A DNA stretch of 64,000 bases from Roseiflexus castenholzii DSM 13941 (GTDB lineage: Bacteria; Chloroflexota; Chloroflexia; Chloroflexales; Roseiflexaceae), in assembly GCF_000017805.1 (NCBI RefSeq), contig NC_009767.1, positions 4,443,001 through 4,507,000 on the forward strand, given 5' to 3'. The translations under genes and the position numbers were made by a program. The notes under the pieces were generated by a model. That model did no database searches. It was not told where the DNA came from and saw only the letters and a list, made by a program, of their open reading frames with translations. Below, one piece after another: positions 19,226 through 25,781 of the stretch; the stretch's first letter is position 1, and the number at the start of each line of letters is the position of its first letter.

Positions 19226-21523
19226 TTACGCCTGCTGCACAGACCCATGCGACAGAGGCGGACCCTCTAGAGGAAATGTCACATAGAAGGTGCTGCCGCG
19301 CCCTTCGACACTCTCCGCCCAGATCGTTCCGCCATGACGCCCAATCAGTTCGTAACTGAGATACAATCCCAGCCCAAGCCCTTCGCCCACGCGTTGACGA
19401 CCGCGTGCATACCGCCGGAACAGACGCTGCATCGTCTCTTCCGACATACCAATGCCATAATCGCGCACGGTAATCAGCGCCAACGGTTGCGATGTACGCT
19501 GAATGTCGATCAACCATGATCGCAAGGTCGGCGGTGGTTGGTGGGCATACCGTGTTGCCAGCACCTCGGATCGAATAACGATCTCCGTGACTTCAATTGG
19601 GGAAGCGGGACTACTGTAGCGTGCAGCATTGACCAGCAGATTCGTCAGCACCTGACGGATGCGCAGCGGATCGCACGTCACCAGCAGATCAGGCGCATCA
19701 CTCGTCAACGTGACGTCGCGTTCGCCAATTGTCGGGCGCAACTGATCGATCACCTGGTGAGTCAGGGCAACCAGATTGACGCGCTGGAGTTGCAGGCTGA
19801 AGAGACCGGCATCGAGGCGCGACATATCGAGCAGGTTATCCACCAGGCGCAGCATATGGCTGACCTGCTGCGAAAGGATGGTCAGACCGCGCAAATCCGA
19901 GGGGGCGTCCTTATCGCGGTCGCGGCGCTGCTCGCGGCGGATGAGGAGATCGGCATAACTGCGCACGGCAGCCAGCGGGCTGCGCAATTCGTGCGCCGCA
20001 ACCGCAAGAAAGTCGTCTTTGGCGCGCTCCAGTTTCTGATGCTCAGTGATATCACGGAAGATGACGACGGCGCCCTCGATAGTATTCATATCGCCGTAGA
20101 CCGGCGCACCACTGAAACTCATCACCGTATCTTCGCCGCTGGCGCCGCGCAACAGCACCCGATAATCGTGAAACACCTCACCCGCCAGGGCGCGCGTCAG
20201 CGGCAGGCGCTCGATCGGCAACGCGCGACCGTCGAGATCACGAATGGCATAGAAATCCGCCATCGAACTGATCGGTTGCTGGTAGGGAAACGTGTCGGAC
20301 GACAAGAGTTCCATTGCCATGCGATTGGCGAGCACCAACCGCCCAAGACGATCGCACAGCACCACTCCCTCGACAATACTGTTGATCACGGCTGTCAGTT
20401 TCCGGCGTTCGATATGGCTTTCCTGATACAGTCGCACGTTGGCGATTGCAAAGCCAATCAGGTTGCTCATCATCATCAGCGTCTGCACATCGATGCGTTC
20501 CGGCAGCGCAGGGTCGCCATAGATGCCAATCACACCCACCACCGTTCCGCCAGCCAGGAGGGGGATATAGGCGCAACTCGCCAATCCGTCGTCGATCAAG
20601 GTATCCTCGCCCGACCCGGCGATCAACGGACGGCGGATCGGTTGACCGTAGCGCACCGCTTCCTCGCACATCGCGCCGACAACGTGAATTTCACGATGCT
20701 GTTCAACAAACTGATGCGGGATATTGCGCCATGCGCCGAGTTGCAGCATTGCGCGACCGGGATCGAGCAGCAGCAGGATGCCGACTGACGCATCCACCAC
20801 GCCAAGCACGACATCGAGCACGTTGCGCAGCAATTCATCAAGATCGGCTGCGGTACTGATCACCGTCCCAATTGCACCGAACGCCTCCAAACGACGCTGA
20901 TGCGCCTTCATTTGCGCGTGGAGTTGCGCGTTCTTGATAGCGCCGGCTGCCAGGTTGCTGAACGTCTGCAACACCTGAAGATCGGTGCGACGCAGTTGCG
21001 GTCGATTGCCAAGATTCATCAATTCCAGGACGCCAATCACCTCTGCACCAATGCGCAGCGGCAGGACGACAGCCGTTAATTCGCGGGGAAGACACTCAAG
21101 GAAGGCGCACACATCCGGTTCGCTGCGTGGGCTGACCCGCCGCGCCAGATCGCGGTACGACGAGCGGGTCTCGATCAGGAGCGGCTCACCACGTCGCAAT
21201 GCTTCCCCTGCCAGCCCCTCACCGGGGCGCAGGCGCAAACGACCGATCGCTTCATACGCCGGACCGACATCGAGACCATAGAACGACTCCAGGTGCAGGG
21301 TCGTCTGGCGTTGGTCATAGATCCAGAGCAGACCAGCCTGCACAGCAGGAACAACCTCAACTACGCGCCGAACCAATCCGGTGAACAATTCGTTTGGATT
21401 CAGCACCGACACGAGGTACGTCGAAACATCCAGCAGGTTCGCCAGCACCTCGCTGCGTTGCTCCGCCTCATTGATCGGTTGCTCCAGGACATCGCCGACG
21501 AGCGGCAGCTGCGTAATCGTCAT
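19226..21523 (-). CDS. Soluble sensor histidine kinase: GAF, GAF, PAS, HisKA, HATPase
   Basis: A 765-residue kinase similar in architecture to the 14044-16209 protein but clearly divergent. GAF domains occupy about 25-195 (GLAGEALRRGEPLLIETRSS) and 205-370. A PAS domain (about 380-495) ends in VVIFRDITEHQKLERAKDDFL. The acceptor His is in AAHELRSPLAAVRSYADLL. The ATP-binding part has NLLVNAARYSSP, DYGIGMSEE and GLGLGLYLSYELIGRHGG, with an unusual insertion of about 30 residues before the G1 box. GGAGG lies 7 nt before the ATG. The downstream zinc-ribbon gene follows after 57 bp. No response regulator is near. Confidence 0.92.
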   Translation of the reverse strand: MTITQLPLVGDVLEQPINEAEQRSEVLANLLDVSTYLVSVLNPNELFTGLVRRVVEVVPAVQAGLLWIYDQRQTTLHLESFYGLDVGPAYEAIGRLRLRPGEGLAGEALRRGEPLLIETRSSYRDLARRVSPRSEPDVCAFLECLPRELTAVVLPLRIGAEVIGVLELMNLGNRPQLRRTDLQVLQTFSNLAAGAIKNAQLHAQMKAHQRRLEAFGAIGTVISTAADLDELLRNVLDVVLGVVDASVGILLLLDPGRAMLQLGAWRNIPHQFVEQHREIHVVGAMCEEAVRYGQPIRRPLIAGSGEDTLIDDGLASCAYIPLLAGGTVVGVIGIYGDPALPERIDVQTLMMMSNLIGFAIANVRLYQESHIERRKLTAVINSIVEGVVLCDRLGRLVLANRMAMELLSSDTFPYQQPISSMADFYAIRDLDGRALPIERLPLTRALAGEVFHDYRVLLRGASGEDTVMSFSGAPVYGDMNTIEGAVVIFRDITEHQKLERAKDDFLAVAAHELRSPLAAVRSYADLLIRREQRRDRDKDAPSDLRGLTILSQQVSHMLRLVDNLLDMSRLDAGLFSLQLQRVNLVALTHQVIDQLRPTIGERDVTLTSDAPDLLVTCDPLRIRQVLTNLLVNAARYSSPASPIEVTEIVIRSEVLATRYAHQPPPTLRSWLIDIQRTSQPLALITVRDYGIGMSEETMQRLFRRYARGRQRVGEGLGLGLYLSYELIGRHGGTIWAESVEGRGSTFYVTFPLEGPPLSHGSVQQA

Positions 21524-21684
21524 CTCACGCCTCCGACGCAGCGTATTCCAGTGGATTATATCATGTCACTGCTGCGATACGCCCGTTCATGAGCAGAGGC
21601 GAGCGCGTTGCCGTTGGGAGTTCCGCCGCCGAACCGCGCGGTCATTGGGATCCGGGCGGCATACGCTTCACCGAACGATGTATT

Positions 21685-22626
21685 TCAGTTGAGCGCATGT
21701 TCGATGCTCTCCGCCGCCTCTGGCGCCGCAGGTGATGGCGCAGTGATGGTCCACCAGTGCATTATGCCATCGAATGTATAGATCGCCAGCGCCGCCCAGA
21801 TCAGCACAAACCCGATCAGACGCGGCAATGTCAGCGGTTCGCCATACAGACCCACGCCGATCAGGAACTGCAATGTGGGCGCGATATACTGCAATACCCC
21901 CAGCGTCACCAGCGAGACGCGCCGCGCACCAGCAGCGAAGAGCAGGAGCGGGATCGCGGTGATCGGACCGGCGGCGATCAGAAGGAGCCAGGTCAGTGGA
22001 TCGCCGTGGATAAACGTGGTGTGTGTGGTCAGTTCACGGTATGCCAGAAACGCGACCATCGGCGGAATGAGCAGCGCCGTTTCGAGCGAGAACCCTTCGA
22101 GCGAGTCGAGCGATGCTGTTTTACGCAGCAAGCCATAGAGCGCGAACGTGCCTGCCAGAATGAGCGCAATCCAGGGAAACGTCCCATACTGAAACGTCAG
22201 GTACAACACGCCGATCAGCGCCACGCTCATTGCCAGTCCCTGCCCGATACGCAAGCGTTCGTGCAGTACCAGCGCGCCAAGCAGTACATTGACCAGCGGG
22301 TTGATAAAATAGCCCAGGCTCGTTTCGACTATGTGATTGGTATTCACTCCCCAGATATAGACAAACCAGTTTGCCGTCAGCAACACACCGGTGACTAGAA
22401 AGGTCGCCAGCACACGCCGGTTGCGCCAGACGCCGCCGATCCGCGACCAACGCCGCCCGACCGTCAGCAGCACCACGGCGAACGCCGATGCCCAGATGAT
22501 CCGGTGCGCGACAATTTCGAGCGCATCGAGATGCTGCAACAACTTCCAAAAAACGGGCAACAGTCCCCAGCAGGCATAGGCGCCCGCCGCGTAAAGCACG
22601 CCTTTATTCACAGGTACCGCCCGCAC
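21685..22626 (-). CDS. rarD: EamA-family permease RarD
   Basis: A 313-residue, ten-span transporter of the drug/metabolite superfamily. The family-typical beginning is KGVLYAAGAYACWGLLPVFWKLL, and the conserved NWFVYIWGVNTNHIVETSLG and FINPLVNVLLG segments are present. The end LQYIAPTLQFLIGVGLYGE also matches RarD. The start may be GTG 22626 or, better by family length, GTG 22611 (VNKGVLYA). RarD proteins are named from E. coli; the transported substrate is unknown. It is divergently oriented to the ferredoxin/ccmE operon, with about 140 bp between them. Confidence 0.88.
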   Translation of the reverse strand: MRAVPVNKGVLYAAGAYACWGLLPVFWKLLQHLDALEIVAHRIIWASAFAVVLLTVGRRWSRIGGVWRNRRVLATFLVTGVLLTANWFVYIWGVNTNHIVETSLGYFINPLVNVLLGALVLHERLRIGQGLAMSVALIGVLYLTFQYGTFPWIALILAGTFALYGLLRKTASLDSLEGFSLETALLIPPMVAFLAYRELTTHTTFIHGDPLTWLLLIAAGPITAIPLLLFAAGARRVSLVTLGVLQYIAPTLQFLIGVGLYGEPLTLPRLIGFVLIWAALAIYTFDGIMHWWTITAPSPAAPEAAESIEHALN

Positions 22627-22682
22627 CAGAGCGCACGAACGACAACCCGGCTATCATACCACAATCTATCATCGATGCGGTA

Positions 22683-22725
22683 TGCGAGAAAAGTCACAGA
22701 CGGGGCGATCCGACGAGTGTACACT
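22683..22725 (+). promoter_or_regulatory. CRP/FNR-type operator and -10 box of the ferredoxin-ccmE operon
   Basis: TGCGA-GAAAAG-TCACA at 22683-22698 matches the CRP consensus TGTGA-N6-TCACA in 9 of 10 defined positions. TACACT at 22720-22725 is a plausible -10, which places the palindrome centre near -41.5, the class II activator position. The same 11-mer GAGAAAAGTCACAGAC core recurs before nirS at 28467. A Crp/Fnr gene lies just downstream of this operon on the opposite strand. Confidence 0.7.
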
Positions 22726-22767
22726 GCCAACAGGATCACGGCACGTATGCAGCGAGGAGTATCGACG

Positions 22768-22995
22768 ATGAACTGGACGCTTCCTGTGATCAATCTCGAC
22801 CGCTGCACTGGCTGTGGTCAGTGTGTGCGGCACTGTCCAACCCAGGCGGTTGAACTGATCGAATGCAGGGCCGTCATCGTCCGCCCATTCAACTGCACCT
22901 ATTGTGATGCGTGCGAGCGTGCATGCCCCACCGGCGCGATCGGACGCCCGTTCATCGTCGTTTTCGAGACCGGCCAGCGATGGAGGCGCATATGA
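22768..22995 (+). CDS. Small 2x[4Fe-4S] ferredoxin-type protein
   Basis: A 75-residue protein starting at ATG 22768, with GAGGAG a short distance upstream. It has two four-cysteine clusters, CTGCGQCVRHCP and CTYCDACERACP, typical of dicluster bacterial ferredoxins that bind two [4Fe-4S] centres. It overlaps the ccmE start by 4 bp (ATGA), so the pair is translationally coupled. Together with the CRP-like site it is predicted to be part of a nitrite-respiration regulon, as an electron donor. That role is inferred from context. Confidence 0.88.
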   Translation: MNWTLPVINLDRCTGCGQCVRHCPTQAVELIECRAVIVRPFNCTYCDACERACPTGAIGRPFIVVFETGQRWRRI

Positions 22996-23411
22996 TGCGA
23001 CGCACTGTTCTTCCGCCAGAGCGTCGCCTGCCGGTCACGCCGGTGCAGGCGGCGGGGATTGTTCTGATCGTTCTGGCGGCGTTTCTCAGTTATGGCGGAC
23101 TGCGGAACTCGTTTCGCCCCTACACGGCGCGTATCGACGAAGCCATCGACAGCGGACGCAGCGTGCAACTCGTCGGCTTTCTCGGCAGCACAGGAACGTA
23201 TGATGCGCAGGGACGATTTTCCTTCGTGCTCGAGGACGAAACCGGTCGACGAGTCACAGTGGTCAGTCGAGAACCGAAACCGTCGCATTTTGAACTGGCG
23301 ACGAGCATTGTGGTGATTGGTCGCTACGACGAGGAGCAGCAGGTATTCGCCGCCGATCAGGTGCTGGTCAAGTGTCCGTCGAAGTATCACGAGCAGGATG
23401 CGTCGCGTTGA
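22992..23411 (+). CDS. ccmE: Cytochrome c maturation heme chaperone CcmE, CxxxY variant
   Basis: A 139-residue membrane-anchored protein (start ATG 22992 or the next ATG 22995). The single span is about residues 15-35 (AAGIVLIVLAAFLSYGG). The rest is the CcmE OB-fold (VQLVGFLGSTGTYDAQGRF, FVLEDETGRRVTVV, VVIGRYDEEQQVFAADQVLV). CcmE carries heme to apocytochromes in system I. Classical CcmE binds heme through His in HxxxY; here the motif is VKCPSKY, the CxxxY form known from Desulfovibrio and archaea. No other ccm gene is in the window. The NirS encoded at 28569 would need heme c attachment, which fits the shared operator. Confidence 0.88.
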   Translation: MMRRTVLPPERRLPVTPVQAAGIVLIVLAAFLSYGGLRNSFRPYTARIDEAIDSGRSVQLVGFLGSTGTYDAQGRFSFVLEDETGRRVTVVSREPKPSHFELATSIVVIGRYDEEQQVFAADQVLVKCPSKYHEQDASR

Positions 23412-23417
23412 GCACGG

Positions 23418-24089
23418 TCATCCACGCTCGCTTTCGCGTTCGAGTGCAGCACGGTCGATAATGATGATCGTGCCGCGCTCGATGCGGATCAACCCCATGG
23501 CCTCGAACGTTTTCAGCGAGCGTCCGACCATCTCGCGTACAGTGCCAAGACGCGCCGCTATCTCGCTTTGGGTGAGCGGCTGAACAACGCCGCGCTCACC
23601 GGCTTCCGCCTGCGTCAGCAACAGGCGCGCCAGGCGTCCCTGAACCGTGGTCAGCGCCAGATCGTCCACCAGATCGACCAATCGTCGCAGATACCCGCAA
23701 CTATCTGCAAGGAGACGCAGCGCCACCACCGGATGCTCTAGAATGAGGGCGCGCAGACGGTCTCCTGGAAACAACAGCGCTATGATGTCGGTCTGAGCCG
23801 CTGCATTGACCGGGCACGGACCGCCGTCGAACACCGGCACCGAATTGAAATGATGCCCGGGCTCGACGATATGAATGACCTGCTCGCGACCCCCTGGCGA
23901 GAGACGCGATAGGCGCACTCGCCCGCTGAGGAGCACGTAGAGACCGGGTGATGGGTCGCCGGCAAGAAAGAGCATCTCACCGGCAGTATGCCGCACGCGC
24001 ACTGCAATCGACGCCAGCGCTGCGCAGTCTGGTTCTGGCAGATCGGCGAACAATCCGGCACGACGTATGTCTGCGATTTCGAGCGGCAT
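23418..24089 (-). CDS. Crp/Fnr-family transcription regulator
   Basis: A 223-residue protein from ATG 24089 (MPLEIADIRRAGLFADLPE); an in-frame GTG at 24137 would add 16 non-conserved residues. Residues about 10-130 form the cyclic-nucleotide-binding fold. The helix-turn-helix near the end reads LTQSEIAARLGTVREMVGRS. Aligned to E. coli CRP it keeps Arg, Glu and Arg at the three base-reading positions, which predicts recognition of TGTGA half-sites. There is no N-terminal cysteine cluster, so it is not an oxygen-sensing Fe-S FNR; a Dnr-like NO/heme sensor or a nucleotide sensor are options. It is convergent with ccmE (6 bp apart). Both TGTGA-type sites in the window precede respiratory genes. 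Confidence 0.9.
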   Translation of the reverse strand: MPLEIADIRRAGLFADLPEPDCAALASIAVRVRHTAGEMLFLAGDPSPGLYVLLSGRVRLSRLSPGGREQVIHIVEPGHHFNSVPVFDGGPCPVNAAAQTDIIALLFPGDRLRALILEHPVVALRLLADSCGYLRRLVDLVDDLALTTVQGRLARLLLTQAEAGERGVVQPLTQSEIAARLGTVREMVGRSLKTFEAMGLIRIERGTIIIIDRAALERESERG

Positions 24090-24306
24090 GCACGAATCTC
24101 GCTTTCCAGAACGACGCTCCAGGAGGCGCACCGCCACTCTTTTGCCACAGTGCGCCTGTCGTAGAAAAACGAGCCTATTCGTCCGATAATTTCATCATTA
24201 TTGTACTACGATGTCCATGCGACGCGCTGGTAATAGGTCTGTTCCGGTGATGGCTTCGCAATTGGCGCCATACTTCTCACACACTCAAGTCATGAGGAGA
24301 TTCCTC

Positions 24307-24833
24307 GCTGCGCTCGGAATGACAAGGCGCTGCGTTTTTTTCTTTCGCACCAGAGAGGTGCGAGATGCGAGACGGACAATGACGAGGTTGCCGGTGAACC
24401 GTCGCAGGCGATGCACACGATACAGGCGCAAAACATCGCTGCGCTCGGAATGACAAGGCGCTGCGTTTTTTTCTTTCGCACCAGAGAGGTGCGAGATGCG
24501 AGACGGACAATGACGAGGTTGCCGGTGAACCGTCGCAGGCGATGCACACGATACAGGCGCAAAACATCGCTGCGCTCGGAATGACAAGGCGCTGCGTTCT
24601 TTTCTTTCGCACCAGAGAGGTGCGAGATGCGAGACGGACAATGACGAGGTTGCCGGTGAACCGTCGCAGGCGATGCACACGATACAGGCGCAAAACATCG
24701 CTGCGCTCGGAATGACAAGGCGCTGCGTTCTTTTCTTTCGCACCAGAGAGGTGCGAGATGCGAGACGGACAATGACGAGGTTGCCGGTGAACCGTCGCAG
24801 GCGATGCACACGATACAGGCGCAAAACATCGCG
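24307..24833 (+). repeat. Tandem array of four 131-bp repeats
   Basis: Units start at 24307, 24438, 24569 and 24700 (strict 131-bp period), with a partial fifth boundary at 24831. Each begins GCTGCGCTCGGAATGACAAG, the same phrase as in the interspersed elements. It continues with a T-rich run and the hairpin CGCACC-AGAGA-GGTGCG. It ends at ACAGGCGCAAAACATC. Units 1-2 have GTTTTTTTC and units 3-4 GTTCTTTTC, so the array probably grew by duplication of pairs. Open frames across it on the - strand are artefacts of the repeat. The remainder of 24090-24977 has no gene. Confidence 0.92.
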
Positions 24834-24977
24834 CCACGCTTTGCACCCTTGCCATTCGCATGGTATGCTGTACCCATGCAACAACAGATGTGGCTGTGCG
24901 CCATCTCCTGGCCCGGATGTGCACGTGCATCCCATGCCCGGCGATATCGTAGAGCCGCTACGAAACAGGAGTACACC

Positions 24978-25406
24978 ATGGCAACGGCACAAACTGGCGA
25001 CACCGTGACAGTGCACTACACCGGCACACTGGAAGATGGCACCGTCTTCGACAGTTCGCACGGTCGTGAACCGCTGGTGTTTACGCTGGGCAGCGGGCAG
25101 GTCATCCAGGGATTCGAGGACGCAATCGTGGGCATGGAGGAAGGGGAGACACGCCGCGCTGTGCTGACGCCAGACCAGGCGTATGGCGAGTACCATGACG
25201 AATTGGTCTTCTCGCTGAGCCGCGACGAACTTCCACCGCAGATCGATCCGGCAGTTGGCGAGCAGTATCAGATGCGTCGTCCTGATGGACAGACGTTCAT
25301 CGTCACAGTGCGCGACGTGTCGCCGTCCGATGTGACCTTCGACGCCAATCATCCGCTGGCAGGCGCGACATTGACGTTCGATATCGAACTGGTGGCAATT
25401 GAATAA
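24978..25406 (+). CDS. FKBP-type peptidyl-prolyl isomerase, SlyD-like
   Basis: A 142-residue protein starting at ATG 24978; a longer in-frame start would extend into the repeat array. It has the FKBP beginning VTVHYTGTLEDGTVFDSS, then FTLGSGQVIQGFEDAIVGM and PDQAYGEY. The insert-in-flap chaperone domain (about 70-120) is typical of SlyD. There is no His-rich metal-binding tail. The enzyme isomerises X-Pro bonds and assists folding in the cytoplasm. It appears monocistronic. Confidence 0.93.
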   Translation: MATAQTGDTVTVHYTGTLEDGTVFDSSHGREPLVFTLGSGQVIQGFEDAIVGMEEGETRRAVLTPDQAYGEYHDELVFSLSRDELPPQIDPAVGEQYQMRRPDGQTFIVTVRDVSPSDVTFDANHPLAGATLTFDIELVAIE

Positions 25407-25552
25407 ACGATTACTCCCAACCGGAGACACATCCGGCATTGATGCACCGTGAGACGCCGGATCGCATGCCGTTCGGACGGGCGCCCAAATCGCACGGGCG
25501 CCCACCAGGGGCATTCACTACGGGCGCCCTTATCGCACGGGCGCCCGCAGGG

Positions 25553-25700
25553 GGCGTTCCTGCATCCCCGCCCTCTTGCCTTTCGCCGCTTGCCTTGAAG
25601 GGAGGCGTTCCTGCATCCCCGCCCCTCCTGCCTTTCGCCGCTCGCCTTGAAGGGAGGCGTTCCTGCATCCCCGCCCCTCTTGCCTTTCGCCGCTTGCCTT
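25553..25700 (+). repeat. Three direct repeats of about 51 bp
   Basis: GGCGTTCCTGCATCCCCGCC occurs at about 25553, 25603 and 25655, each followed by TTGCCTTTCGCCGCTTGCCT. It lies between the FKBP gene and the GlcD-GlcE fusion. No gene is evident in 25407-25781. GGGCGCCC-rich short palindromes occur just before it (25488-25550). TATACT at 25733-25738 may be the -10 box of the downstream gene, but no good -35 is seen. Confidence 0.7.
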
Positions 25701-25781
25701 TCACCTCATCTACGCTATACGCGCACGTATGATATACTGAGACACACACCCGCGAAATCGAACATCAGATGCGAGGATGCT

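Noticed and set aside
24277..25514. Minus-strand frames of up to 409 residues covering the 131-bp array and the FKBP gene
   Set aside because: They read through the array and antisense to a clear FKBP gene; the 131-bp period shifts the frame each time.
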